DNA of 64,000 nt, taken from CAXXOK01 sp963675365. GTDB taxonomy: Bacteria; Bacillota; Clostridia; Christensenellales; Aristaeellaceae. The stretch is from NCBI GenBank assembly GCA_963675365.2, contig CAXXVA010000002.1, positions 558,001 through 622,000 of the forward strand. The letters are read 5' to 3'. A program made the position numbers and the translations under genes. Every line of letters begins with the position of its first letter. The stretch's first letter is position 1. The notes beneath the pieces were generated by a model that saw nothing but the letters and a program-made list of their open reading frames with translations, made no database searches and was not told where the DNA came from. This document shows positions 16,600 to 24,860 of the stretch, one piece after another.

Positions 16600-16606
16600 C
16601 TATAAT
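16598..16606 (+). promoter_or_regulatory. extended -10 promoter of the sugar ABC operon
   Basis: TGCTATAAT with a consensus -10 (16601-16606). TTTACA at 16581-16586 is only 14 nt away, so the extended -10 probably carries most of the recognition. The rest of the 16414-16723 gap holds the operators and a short ORF. Confidence 0.65.
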
Positions 16607-16646
16607 GATAACCATAACAGATGTATGATATAGGTAAAGGGGTACT

Positions 16647-16733
16647 ATGGACAGACGGAACGAAAAAATCGTCCGCTTCCGTGCGCCCCGGCAAACGCAA
16701 AGCACCCATGTGAGGTTGAACGGATGGAAGTAA
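16647..16733 (+). CDS. short upstream ORF (28 codons) overlapping the ATPase start
   Basis: ATG 16647 follows AAGGGG by 4 nt and the frame runs to TAA at 16731-16733, 10 nt past the ATPase start at 16724. The peptide begins MDRRNEKIVRFRAPRQ and is very basic. The ATPase has only a weak ribosome site, inside this ORF, so the ORF may couple or dampen its translation. Chance is quite possible. Confidence 0.35.
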   Translation: MDRRNEKIVRFRAPRQTQSTHVRLNGWK

Positions 16734-17770
16734 AACTGGAAAGGCTTACCAAACGCTTCGGCAGCGTAGTCGCGGTGGATGATTTGACCCTGTCGCTAAA
16801 CGACGGGGAGATGATCGGCCTGCTGGGCCCGTCGGGCTGCGGAAAATCGACTACGCTGTTCATGCTGGCGGGGCTTTTAGCCCCCAACGAGGGCGAAATC
16901 TGGTTCGGCGATGAAAACGTCACGGGCATACCCCCGGAAAAGCGCGGCATCGGCCTGGTGTTCCAGAACTATGCCCTCTATCCCCACATGACGGTGCTGG
17001 GGAACATCATGTTTCCCCTGATCAACACCAAAGTTCCCAAGCAAAAGGCAATCATGATGGCCGAGGAAATGGCGGAGCTTGTACAGATCAAGGAGCTTTT
17101 GCAGCGCAAGCCCTCGGAGCTGTCCGGCGGCCAGCAGCAGCGCGTTGCCATCGCCCGCGCGCTTGCCAAGAAACCCAAGCTTCTTTTGCTGGACGAACCG
17201 CTTTCCAACCTCGACGCGCGGCTGCGCATGGAAACCCGCGAGGAAATCCGCCGTATCCAGCGCGAGGTGGGCATCACGTCGGTGTTCGTCACCCACGATC
17301 AGGAAGAGGCCATGAGCATTTCCGACCGCATCGCGGTTATCCGCGAGGGCGCGCTCCAGCAGTACGAGGAGCCGCAGCAGATGTATAAAAATCCGGCCAA
17401 CCTGTTCGTGGCCAAATTCCTGGGCACGCCGCCCATCAATATTTTGGAGGCGGAGGTTAGGGACGGTCAGCTTTACTGCGGCAGCGTGAAGCTTGCCGAT
17501 GCGAAGACGCTGAAACCCGGCAAGCTGCTTGCCGGCATCCGGCCGGAGGCCTTTACCGCGGATGCCGACGGCTTTGCCGTGACCGTCGATCATGCGGAGA
17601 GGCTCGGCCGCGACCTGATCGTAAGCTTTGAACTCGGCGGGCAGATGGTCAAAGCGCTGGCCGATACCGAAAGCATCGTCCGGGCCGGAACCGTGCTCCG
17701 TTTCAAAGCCAAGCAGGGGCGCATTCTGCTGTTTGACGCGGAAGATAAAACGCTGGTGGGTTCGCTATGA
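16724..17770 (+). CDS. carbohydrate ABC importer ATP-binding protein (MsmK/UgpC type)
   Basis: A 348-residue ATPase of a CUT1 sugar importer. Walker A is GPSGCGKSTT, signature LSGGQQQRVAIARAL, Walker B LLLLDEPLSNLDA and the H-loop FVTHDQEEA. The C-terminal third is the TOBE/regulatory domain characteristic of MalK-like proteins, starting near residue 235. ATG 16724 has only TGAGG at 16710-16714 as a ribosome site. Two permeases and a binding protein follow in one operon, so this subunit probably serves its own system, though MsmK-type ATPases can be shared. Confidence 0.93.
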   Translation: MEVKLERLTKRFGSVVAVDDLTLSLNDGEMIGLLGPSGCGKSTTLFMLAGLLAPNEGEIWFGDENVTGIPPEKRGIGLVFQNYALYPHMTVLGNIMFPLINTKVPKQKAIMMAEEMAELVQIKELLQRKPSELSGGQQQRVAIARALAKKPKLLLLDEPLSNLDARLRMETREEIRRIQREVGITSVFVTHDQEEAMSISDRIAVIREGALQQYEEPQQMYKNPANLFVAKFLGTPPINILEAEVRDGQLYCGSVKLADAKTLKPGKLLAGIRPEAFTADADGFAVTVDHAERLGRDLIVSFELGGQMVKALADTESIVRAGTVLRFKAKQGRILLFDAEDKTLVGSL

Positions 17771-18660
17771 TGAACAGGCGCAATTTGGAATTCGGCAAAT
17801 GGAAGGGACTTCTATACGTCCTTCCGGCGCTCGCCGTGGTTGCGCTGTTCGTGGTCTACCCGCTGCTGCGCGCCTTTTTAATGAGCTTTTACACCAAGTA
17901 CAAGTTTTCCACCGATACGGTGTTATCGTACGGCGTGAACAATTACACGTACATCTTCGGCGACAGCGTATTCCGCAAGGCGCTGTCCAACACCTTCATC
18001 TACGTGCTGTTCGTGGTGCCGATCTCCATCGCCATCTCGCTGGTGCTTGCGGTGCTGATGAACGAAAAAATCCGCATGCGCGGGTTTTTCCAGACGGTGT
18101 ATTTCCTGCCCTACGTTACTTCGGTGGTGGCGATGGGGATCGTGTTCGGGTGGCTGTTTCATTCCAATTACGGGCTGATCAACTACATCCTGGGGCTGTT
18201 TGGCATCCAGCCGGTGCAGTGGCTCAACCGGCCGTCCACGGCGCTGCCCGCGCTGATTATCTTCAGCATATGGAAAAGCCTCGCCTTTAACATCATCATT
18301 TTCCTCGCGGGGCTGCAGACCATCGGCGCGCATTATTATCAGGCCGCGCGGGTGGACAGCGCCAGCCGCTGGCGGCAGTTTAGCCGCATCACGGTGCCGC
18401 TTTTGTCGCCCATTATCGCCTACGCATTCATCATCGGCATGATCAGCTCGTTCAAGGTCTACGCAGAGGTGTACGCGCTGTTCGGCGGCAAGGCGGGCCC
18501 GGCCAACAGCTGCATTACGGTGGTGTACTACATTTATAAGCAATTTTACGTCAACTGGAACTTCGGCATCGCGTCGGCCGCGGCGGTCGTGCTGTTCTTT
18601 ATCATCCTGGCGTTTACGGTGATCCAGCTTCGGGTCGCCAAGCGACGCGTGCACTATTAG
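17767..18660 (+). CDS. sugar ABC importer permease, MalF type
   Basis: A 297-residue inner-membrane permease with six helices. The EAA-loop equivalent is YYQAARVDSASRWRQFSRITVPLLSPI, here about residues 195-221, which contacts the ATPase. The first helix is LYVLPALAVVALFVVYPLLRAF. The start overlaps the ATPase stop by 4 nt and the next gene begins 9 nt after the stop. It forms the channel with the MalG-type subunit. No large periplasmic loop of the E. coli MalF kind is present. Confidence 0.92.
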   Translation: MMNRRNLEFGKWKGLLYVLPALAVVALFVVYPLLRAFLMSFYTKYKFSTDTVLSYGVNNYTYIFGDSVFRKALSNTFIYVLFVVPISIAISLVLAVLMNEKIRMRGFFQTVYFLPYVTSVVAMGIVFGWLFHSNYGLINYILGLFGIQPVQWLNRPSTALPALIIFSIWKSLAFNIIIFLAGLQTIGAHYYQAARVDSASRWRQFSRITVPLLSPIIAYAFIIGMISSFKVYAEVYALFGGKAGPANSCITVVYYIYKQFYVNWNFGIASAAAVVLFFIILAFTVIQLRVAKRRVHY

Positions 18661-18669
18661 GAGGGGCGT

Positions 18670-19503
18670 ATGCGATATAAAACGGCCAAAGTCCTCTCCC
18701 GGTCGCTGATCTACCTAGTGCTCACCCTGGGCGCGGTCACTACGCTGCTGCCGTTTCTGTGGATGATCTTTACGTCGCTGAAAGACCCCACGGAGGTCAT
18801 GCTGATGCCTCCGCGCCTGTTCCCCGGCATCTGGCGGTTTGACAACTATGCCCGCGCCATGGCGGCCGCGCCGTTGGCCAAATACTTTTTTAATACCGTG
18901 CTGGTTACGGTGATTTCCACAGGCGCGATGCTGTTTGTTACGGTGCTGGCGTCGTTCGGGTTTTCCAGGCTCAAGTTCCCGGGGCGGGATATCATCTTCG
19001 GCGTTCTTCTGGCGACGCTGATGATCCCCGGCGAGATGCTGATCATCACCAATTTCGTCACCATTTCGCGCCTGGGCTGGATGGACACCCGCGCCGCGCT
19101 GATCGTGCCGTTTATGGCCAGCGTCTTCTACATCTACCTGCTCCGGCAGTTTTTCCTGAAAATCCCCGATACCCTGTACTACGCCGCCAAGGTGGACGCG
19201 TGCAGCGACTGGCGCTACCTGTGGAAGGTGATGGTGCCCATCAACAAGCAGGCGATCTCCACCATCGCGATTTTAAACGCCATTGCCTGCTGGAACGCCT
19301 TCCTGTGGCCGCTGATGGTGACCAATTCCGAATCCAAACGCGTGCTGTCCATCGGGCTGGTGCAGTTCCAAACCGAGGCGGGCACAGATTACGAGCTGTT
19401 GATGGCCGCGGCGTCTATGCTGGTGCTGCCGATCATTGTTATGTATTTGATCATGCACAAGCAGATCATCCGCGGGGTTACCCAGTCCGGCATCAAGGGC
19501 TGA
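18670..19503 (+). CDS. sugar ABC importer permease, MalG type
   Basis: A 277-residue permease with six helices and the EAA-like loop around YYAAKVDACSDWRYLWKVMVPI. The C-terminal sequence MYLIMHKQIIRGVTQSGIKG is typical of the MalG branch. ATG 18670 follows AGGAGG directly after the preceding stop. A hairpin separates it from the binding-protein gene. Confidence 0.92.
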   Translation: MRYKTAKVLSRSLIYLVLTLGAVTTLLPFLWMIFTSLKDPTEVMLMPPRLFPGIWRFDNYARAMAAAPLAKYFFNTVLVTVISTGAMLFVTVLASFGFSRLKFPGRDIIFGVLLATLMIPGEMLIITNFVTISRLGWMDTRAALIVPFMASVFYIYLLRQFFLKIPDTLYYAAKVDACSDWRYLWKVMVPINKQAISTIAILNAIACWNAFLWPLMVTNSESKRVLSIGLVQFQTEAGTDYELLMAAASMLVLPIIVMYLIMHKQIIRGVTQSGIKG

Positions 19504-19509
19504 ACGCAC

Positions 19510-19535
19510 CCTTTCCGATGTTCCAACCGGAAAGG
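19510..19535 (+). terminator. intra-operon hairpin before the binding protein
   Basis: CCTTTCCG (19510-19517) with CGGAAAGG (19528-19535), then TTTACA. Probably a stability or partial-termination element rather than an operon end. Confidence 0.5.
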
Positions 19536-19588
19536 TTTACATAGACAAACCAATCCATCAAAGACAATGAAAGCGGAGGAAACCAAAC

Positions 19589-20818
19589 ATGAAAAAAATG
19601 CTCGCAACAATGCTGGCTGTATGCATGCTCCTGTCCCTGGCCGTGTTCACAACCGCTTCGGCCGAAGCCGCCGAACCCGTCACCGTTGAGTTCTGGCACG
19701 CCATGAGCGGCGGTCTGCAGGACGCGCTGGTCGCCCTGACCGACAAGTTCAACGCCGAAAACGGCATGGGCATTACCGTCAATCTCACCAACCAGGGCGG
19801 CTACTCGGATCTGTCCACTAAGCTCCTGGGCGCGATCGCGTCGGACACCCTGCCGGATATGGCGCAGGTGTACGACAGCTGGATCGCCTCCAGCCTCGAC
19901 GTCGTGGTTCCGCTGGACGATTTCGTAGCCAACGACTTTGACAATTACGAAGACATCCTGCCCGGCTACCGCGCCGAAGGCGCGGAGTTCGGCCCGATCT
20001 ACACCATCGGGTTCAACAAGAGCGTGCAGGTGTTCTTCTATAACAAAACCAAGTACGACGAGCTCGGCCTGACCGCCCCCACCACCTGGCAGGAGCTCCA
20101 CGACACCGCCAAAGCCTACACCGAAGCCACCGGCCAGGCCGCCTTCGGCTATGACGACCTGTTCGGTATGTTCCTGCAGTATATGCTGCAAAACGATGTC
20201 GGATACGTTGAGGACGGCCAGGTTGCCTTCAACAACGAAAAAGGCATCGAAGCCATGGCCTTCCTGCTGGATCTGTTCGCAAACGGCTATGCCCGCACCG
20301 CGGGTGAAGACCGTTATCTGTCCGGCCCGTTCAACAACGGTCTGGTCGGCGGCTACATCGGCTCCAGCGCCGGCGCTGCCTATGTGAAACCCGTGGACTT
20401 CGTATACGACGCGGCCCCCATCCCCGTGGGCGTGAAGGGCGCCGCCATGCAGGCGGGCACCAACCTTGCGATGTTCACCCAGGATGCGGCCAAGCAGGCG
20501 GCTGTGTGGGAATACATCAAGTTCCTCACCAGCACCGATTCCACCGTGTACTGGGCCATCAACACCGGTTACCTGCCCGTGCGGCAATCCGGCTTTGATT
20601 CCGAAGAGTTCCAGGCTTATATGGCGAACAGCGTCGTCGCCCAGGCCTGCTACGCGCAGGTGGACAACATGGCGTTTGAAGCCGCCTTCCCCGGCGCGCA
20701 GGAGATGCGCAACGCGCTTGGCACCGAGATGGAAACCGCGATCCTCGAAGGCTGGACCGCCGAAGAGACCATCGCCGACCTGGCCGCCGTGGCGCAGGAA
20801 ATTCTTGACCGGCAGTAA
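19589..20818 (+). CDS. extracellular carbohydrate-binding protein of the ABC importer
   Basis: A 409-residue binding protein (SBP family 1). The N-terminus MKKMLATMLAVCMLLSLAVF followed by TTASAEAAEP is a signal peptide with an ASA-type cleavage site. Cys12 lies within the hydrophobic core and lacks a lipobox, so this is a secreted, not lipidated, protein. Mature sequence starts VTVEFWHAMSGG, typical for oligosaccharide binders. It captures the sugar for the two upstream permeases. The sugar is not identifiable; family relatives bind glycerol phosphate or di- and oligosaccharides. Absence of the lipid anchor is unusual for a single-membrane Firmicute. Confidence 0.92.
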   Translation: MKKMLATMLAVCMLLSLAVFTTASAEAAEPVTVEFWHAMSGGLQDALVALTDKFNAENGMGITVNLTNQGGYSDLSTKLLGAIASDTLPDMAQVYDSWIASSLDVVVPLDDFVANDFDNYEDILPGYRAEGAEFGPIYTIGFNKSVQVFFYNKTKYDELGLTAPTTWQELHDTAKAYTEATGQAAFGYDDLFGMFLQYMLQNDVGYVEDGQVAFNNEKGIEAMAFLLDLFANGYARTAGEDRYLSGPFNNGLVGGYIGSSAGAAYVKPVDFVYDAAPIPVGVKGAAMQAGTNLAMFTQDAAKQAAVWEYIKFLTSTDSTVYWAINTGYLPVRQSGFDSEEFQAYMANSVVAQACYAQVDNMAFEAAFPGAQEMRNALGTEMETAILEGWTAEETIADLAAVAQEILDRQ

Positions 20819-20841
20819 GCCATAAACAACAACAAACGGCG

Positions 20842-20876
20842 GAAGGGAAAGCTTCGGCTTTCCCTTCTTCGTTTTT
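20842..20876 (+). terminator. terminator of the sugar ABC operon
   Basis: GAAGGGAAAGC (20842-20852), TTCG loop, GCTTTCCCTTC (20857-20867), then a T-rich tail (20872-20876). A UUCG tetraloop caps an 11-bp stem. Confidence 0.85.
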
Positions 20877-20893
20877 CACATGAGGAGCAGACT

Positions 20894-22225
20894 ATGACGA
20901 CGCTGCGATTTTATCAGGGGCTTCGCACCATTGGCGGTACGATCGTTGAGATACAAACGGAGTCGGCGCGCTGCCTGTTTGATTTCGGACTGGTTTATGA
21001 TCCGAAAATCGACGCGCGGGTGCTGACGCGTCCGGACTTTCAGGTATACGACGGCTTGAAAATTGGCTCGCTTGCGCCCGTCGAGGGCGTGTACGGCATA
21101 CAATCCCTGCACAGCCTGCCGCTCAAGGCGTACGGGAAAACGCGGCCCGAGCCCTTTGTGCTGATCTCCCATATGCATATCGACCATATGGGCGCGCTTT
21201 CGATGCTTGCGGAGGGCGTGGAGGTTTTGATGACGACGGACAGCCTGCGCCTGTACCGGGGACTGCGCAAGGCGGGCGACCTTCCGGCCGGCTATCACCA
21301 AAACGCCGTCGGCCTGCGGCCGATGCGCTGGCGGCAAAAGGGCGACATCCGCTTCCGTGCGGTGCCCGTAGATCACGACGTGCCGGGCGCCTGCGGGTTT
21401 GAGATCGAAACGCCGGACGGGCGCGTGTGCTATACGGGCGACTTACGCCTGCACGGGAGCGGGGGAGATAAGACCCTCGCGTTTGCCGATACAGTTCGTC
21501 ACGTGGACGTGTGCATCGCCGAAGGCACGACCGTGAGCTTCATGGAGGACTTCGGCGCTGCCGAGCCCACCGACAGCCTGGACGGCGCGAGAACGGAAGC
21601 GCTCGTGGAGGCAGAGATCGTACAGGCGGTAAAACAAACCGGCGGCATGGTGTTTATCAACCTCTACCGCCGCAATGTGGAGCGCGTCTTAACGCTCAGG
21701 CGCGCGCTGGAAGCCGCCGGCAGGCGATTTGTGATGCAATACGAAACGGCCGTATTGTTCCGGCAGTTTTATCCGAATCAATCCGTGACGGTCTTTGCGC
21801 CATCGCTTGGCAGGCGGACGCTGAAAAACGCGGAAATCGTCTCGCGGGAGGCGCTGGAGGCGCGCCCGGCGCGCTTTGCGCTGGACCTGCCCTACGAGCG
21901 GCTGCAGGAGACGCTGGATTTCGATCCGGCCTTAAGCTTATATATTCATTCCGACGGCGTGCCGCTTGGCGCGCACGACCCGGGATATGAAAAGCTGCAG
22001 GAGTTTCTGGGAAAGCAGGGGATAGCCTACCGGACCGCCGGCTGCGGCGGCCACGCAAGACCCGCGCACCTGAAGTATATTTTAAATCGCATCGCGCCCA
22101 AAACCATCGTGCCGCTGCACAGCCTGACGCCGGAAAAAATCACCGTCCCCGGCGCACGGCGCCTGCTGCCCGAGGCCGGACGGCGCTACCGACTGTCCAA
22201 GGGCAGGCTGACGTCGGAGCCATAA
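20894..22225 (+). CDS. MBL-fold metallohydrolase with RNase J/beta-CASP-like layout
   Basis: A 443-residue metallo-beta-lactamase-fold enzyme. The metal site begins SHMHIDHMG, an HxHxDH motif, with a further His in VPVDHDVPGA and Asp in YTGDLRLHG. The C-terminal region has HSDG and GGHARPAHLKYILNRIAPKTIVPLH, similar to the RNA-specificity motif of RNase J and exo-beta-CASP proteins. It may act on RNA or a small phosphoester. It lacks the length and C-terminal domain of true RNase J (about 555 residues). ATG 20894 follows GAGGAG. It is monocistronic between two terminators. Confidence 0.82.
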   Translation: MTTLRFYQGLRTIGGTIVEIQTESARCLFDFGLVYDPKIDARVLTRPDFQVYDGLKIGSLAPVEGVYGIQSLHSLPLKAYGKTRPEPFVLISHMHIDHMGALSMLAEGVEVLMTTDSLRLYRGLRKAGDLPAGYHQNAVGLRPMRWRQKGDIRFRAVPVDHDVPGACGFEIETPDGRVCYTGDLRLHGSGGDKTLAFADTVRHVDVCIAEGTTVSFMEDFGAAEPTDSLDGARTEALVEAEIVQAVKQTGGMVFINLYRRNVERVLTLRRALEAAGRRFVMQYETAVLFRQFYPNQSVTVFAPSLGRRTLKNAEIVSREALEARPARFALDLPYERLQETLDFDPALSLYIHSDGVPLGAHDPGYEKLQEFLGKQGIAYRTAGCGGHARPAHLKYILNRIAPKTIVPLHSLTPEKITVPGARRLLPEAGRRYRLSKGRLTSEP

Positions 22226-22250
22226 AAAAGCGCGCATCCTGTGCGCGCTT
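22224..22250. terminator. bidirectional terminator
   Basis: AAGCGCGCA (22228-22236) with TGCGCGCTT (22242-22250). The A run at 22224-22229 gives a U-tract for the minus-strand hydrolase gene. Confidence 0.8.
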
Positions 22251-22258
22251 CTTAGGAT

Positions 22259-22795
22259 TTATCCGAGTTTTAGGAGCGCTTCGTCCAGCGGGATCACATC
22301 GGCGAAACGGCCGTTCCAGATGTCATTTTCATAAAAGGCGCGCAGCTTATCCGCAGGCGCGATGCTTGCGTCGTAGGTGGTCGTGCCGTTTTTGGGAATG
22401 AACACCTTGTACCCGTGCTCGAACGCGCTTTTCACAGAGGCGTCCACGCAGTATTCCGTCTGCATGCCGCAGATGACCAGGGTTTGGATGCCCCTGGATT
22501 TCAGATAATCGTCCAGCCCCGTGTCCTTGAAGGCGCTGGAATAGCGCTTGTCGAAAATCCGTTCGCCGTCCGCCGGGGCGATCGCGGCGCCGATCTCCCA
22601 CGCCGGACAGCCAAGGAACAGGCCCTCTTTATCGTCCTCGTTGTGGCGTACGAAGATCACTTCCGTGCCGCTTTTTCGTGCACGATCCTGCAATGCTTTG
22701 ATATCCCTTAACAGCGCGTCGGCATGATGGGGATGCCAGTCCAAAAGCCCTTGTTGCACGTCGATGACCAGCAGCGCGGTTGATTTCACTTGCAT
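22259..22795 (-). CDS. isochorismatase-like cysteine hydrolase
   Basis: A 178-residue alpha/beta hydrolase of the isochorismatase/nicotinamidase family. The catalytic triad is readable: Asp in LLVIDVQQG, Lys in FDKRYSSAF and Cys in GMQTEYCVDASVKSA. The start ATG at 22795 follows AGGAAAGGA; a longer frame from 22834 has no ribosome site. Such proteins hydrolyse amides such as nicotinamide, N-carbamoyl compounds or peroxyureidoacrylate. None is favoured by the context, which is a single gene between a terminator and an unrelated gene. Confidence 0.87.
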   Translation of the reverse strand: MQVKSTALLVIDVQQGLLDWHPHHADALLRDIKALQDRARKSGTEVIFVRHNEDDKEGLFLGCPAWEIGAAIAPADGERIFDKRYSSAFKDTGLDDYLKSRGIQTLVICGMQTEYCVDASVKSAFEHGYKVFIPKNGTTTYDASIAPADKLRAFYENDIWNGRFADVIPLDEALLKLG

Positions 22796-22922
22796 CAGTC
22801 CTTTCCTCGGGTTCTTGCCAAAAGTATACCGCAAATCGGCACAAGCGAAAACAAAAGTATTCCATTGTAAGAATCAGCCTGGCGAAAGCCGAAACACGGC
22901 GCGGGAATAACACAGGTTCCGC

Positions 22923-22951
22923 TTGACAAGCATGCGGGCCGCCGGTATAGT
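22923..22951 (+). promoter_or_regulatory. strong promoter of the DUF975 gene
   Basis: TTGACA (22923-22928), 17-nt spacer, TATAGT (22946-22951). Confidence 0.8.
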
Positions 22952-23027
22952 AAAATTAATTTTCGCATTTGTCATGTTTGTAAAATGATTATATGGACAT
23001 ACTATACCAAATAAGGAGATGATTCAC

Positions 23028-23627
23028 TTGAAATCACGCGTCGAAATCAAAGCGCAGGCTAAGGCCAACTTCAAACAGCAGCTGGGAATCTCCATCCTGG
23101 CGTTCGTACTCTATTCCGTCATTACCAGCGTCGTATCCGGGGCAACCTTCGGGATTGCCGCATTCTTCCTGCTGCCTCCGCTGACCGTCGGTTTCGCCTA
23201 CTTCAGCCTTCGGGTCTACCGGGGGGATACCGTAGAGATTACCGATATGCTGTCAACAGGGTTCCGCGACTACATGAAAAGCCTCGTGGGCATTCTGTGG
23301 ATGTACCTGTTCACGTTCCTGTGGTCGCTGTTGTTCGTCATTCCGGGCATCATCAAGTCGATCGCATATTCCATGACGCCCTATATCCTCGCCGAGCGGG
23401 ACGACGTTTCCGCACAGGACGCCATCAAGGTGTCCATGGAGATGACCTACGGCCACAAGATGGAGATCTTCGTCATGGGGCTTTCGTTCATCGGCTGGTG
23501 GCTGTTAACCGGGCTGACGTTCGGCATCCTGGCCTTCTTCTTCACGGGCCCCTACACGGCGACGAGCTTCGCGGGTCTGTATGAGGAACTCAAGGCGATC
23601 CAGACGAAAGAGCACGTAATGGCCTGA
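23028..23627 (+). CDS. DUF975 family membrane protein
   Basis: A 199-residue integral membrane protein. The N-terminal motif KSRVEIKAQAKANFKQQLG is the family hallmark, followed by about four to five helices and the conserved TPYILAERDDVSAQDAIKVSMEMTYGHKMEIF. TTG 23028 is taken as start: AAGGAG (23013-23018) abuts the ATG at 23019 but is 9 nt from the TTG, and homologues begin at MKSR. The function of DUF975 is unknown. It has its own consensus-like promoter and terminator, suggesting steady expression. Confidence 0.87.
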   Translation: MKSRVEIKAQAKANFKQQLGISILAFVLYSVITSVVSGATFGIAAFFLLPPLTVGFAYFSLRVYRGDTVEITDMLSTGFRDYMKSLVGILWMYLFTFLWSLLFVIPGIIKSIAYSMTPYILAERDDVSAQDAIKVSMEMTYGHKMEIFVMGLSFIGWWLLTGLTFGILAFFFTGPYTATSFAGLYEELKAIQTKEHVMA

Positions 23628-23650
23628 ACTTAAGTTTCATACATGATAAC

Positions 23651-23678
23651 GCCGCGGCCTTTAGGCCGCGGCGTTTTT
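23651..23678 (+). terminator. terminator after DUF975 gene
   Basis: GCCGCGGCCT-TT-AGGCCGCGGC followed by GTTTTT. Confidence 0.88.
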
Positions 23679-23717
23679 CGCGCGCAGAGAATATTTACAG
23701 ATCGGTCATGGTTACGG

Positions 23718-23726
23718 TGCTATAAT
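23718..23726 (+). promoter_or_regulatory. extended -10 promoter
   Basis: TGCTATAAT with TATAAT at 23721-23726; no good -35. It precedes the epimerase gene by 24 nt. Confidence 0.5.
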
Positions 23727-23749
23727 AGAAGAGGAAAGAAGGGGAACCC

Positions 23750-24763
23750 ATGCGCAAGCTTTACCTGATTACAGGCGGAACCGGACATCTGGGACAGAAC
23801 GTGATCCGTCTGTTATTAAAAAATAAAAACGATCATATCCGGGTGCTGATCCTGCCCGGCGATCCTATAGCGCTGCCGGACGGCGTGGAGCGGGTCTGCG
23901 GCGACGTGTGCGACGCGCGCTCCATGACGCCCTTTTTTGACACCTCTGGGTACGATACGGCGGTGCTGTATCACCTTGCGGCCTATATCACCATCGCCTC
24001 CAGGGAAAACCCGAAGGTCTGGCGCGTGAACGTGGAGGGCACCCGCAACGTGATGGACTGCGCCTTGAAAAACAATATCGCGCGGGTCGTGTACGTCAGC
24101 TCCGTGCACGCCATTCCGGAACTGCCGCATCCCGATGTGATCGCCGAAACGGATCAATTTTCGCCCGACGACGTACACGGGCAGTATGCCAAGTCCAAGG
24201 CGGCGGCCGCGGACATCGTGCTGCGGTATGCAAAGGAAGGGCTCAACGTCTCAATCGTGCATCCGTCGGGGATCATCGGCCCGGGCGACACGCAGAAAAC
24301 CAATCACCTGACCCGCACCATCGAGGCCATGGCCTCGGGCCGCATCCCGGTTTCCATCGGAGGCGGGTACGATTTTGTGGACGTCCGCGATGTTGCGGCC
24401 GGGATCATCCAGTGCGAGACCAAAGGAGAAGCCGGAGAATGCTATATTCTCTCCGGGCATTTTGCGACGGTCGCCGGGCTGATGAGGATCATTTCCGGGT
24501 TTACGGGCCGCCGGTTCATGAAGCTGTATATCCCCAAATTCGTTATGAAATCCGCCGCGTACCTGGGCGAAAAGGTCTCGCTGATGTTCCGCCGCAGCCC
24601 GCTGTTTACGCCGTATTCCCTGTTTACGCTGTACAGTAACGCCCTGTTCAGCCACCGGAAGGCCACGAAGAACCTGGGCTACCGCACGCGCTCCCTGCGC
24701 CGCACGATCCGCAGCATGCTGCAGGCGCTGGGGTACGGCAGCAAGATCAAGACGCATAGCTAG
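23750..24763 (+). CDS. NAD-dependent epimerase / dihydroflavonol reductase-like protein
   Basis: A 337-residue extended short-chain dehydrogenase. It shows GGTGHLGQNVI (nucleotide loop), the conserved LYHLAAYI, VSSVHAIPE with the active Ser, and YAKSKAAA with Tyr-x-x-x-Lys. The segment VHPSGIIGPGD is typical of the dihydroflavonol-4-reductase-like and hopanoid-associated sugar epimerase branch. The last 60 residues are strongly basic. ATG 23750 follows GAAGGGG. It is monocistronic; the substrate is unknown. Confidence 0.84.
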   Translation: MRKLYLITGGTGHLGQNVIRLLLKNKNDHIRVLILPGDPIALPDGVERVCGDVCDARSMTPFFDTSGYDTAVLYHLAAYITIASRENPKVWRVNVEGTRNVMDCALKNNIARVVYVSSVHAIPELPHPDVIAETDQFSPDDVHGQYAKSKAAAADIVLRYAKEGLNVSIVHPSGIIGPGDTQKTNHLTRTIEAMASGRIPVSIGGGYDFVDVRDVAAGIIQCETKGEAGECYILSGHFATVAGLMRIISGFTGRRFMKLYIPKFVMKSAAYLGEKVSLMFRRSPLFTPYSLFTLYSNALFSHRKATKNLGYRTRSLRRTIRSMLQALGYGSKIKTHS

Positions 24764-24798
24764 CATATCCATAGGGATTATTTGCTGAGCATGTAAAA

Positions 24799-24833
24799 GC
24801 CCGGTCTCCGCTTGGAGACCGGGCCTGTTTGTT
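24799..24833. terminator. terminator between convergent genes
   Basis: GCCCGGTCTCC (24799-24809) with GGAGACCGGGC (24814-24824), then CTGTTTGTTT. Confidence 0.8.
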
Positions 24834-24860
24834 TGCCGGTTATGTGATGATGGCGTCAGT

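Noticed and set aside
19622..19624. Cys12 in the signal peptide of the sugar-binding protein as a lipobox
   Set aside because: It lies in the middle of the hydrophobic stretch (MLAVCMLL), without the Gly/Ala/Ser required before the Cys, and a clear ASA cleavage site follows.
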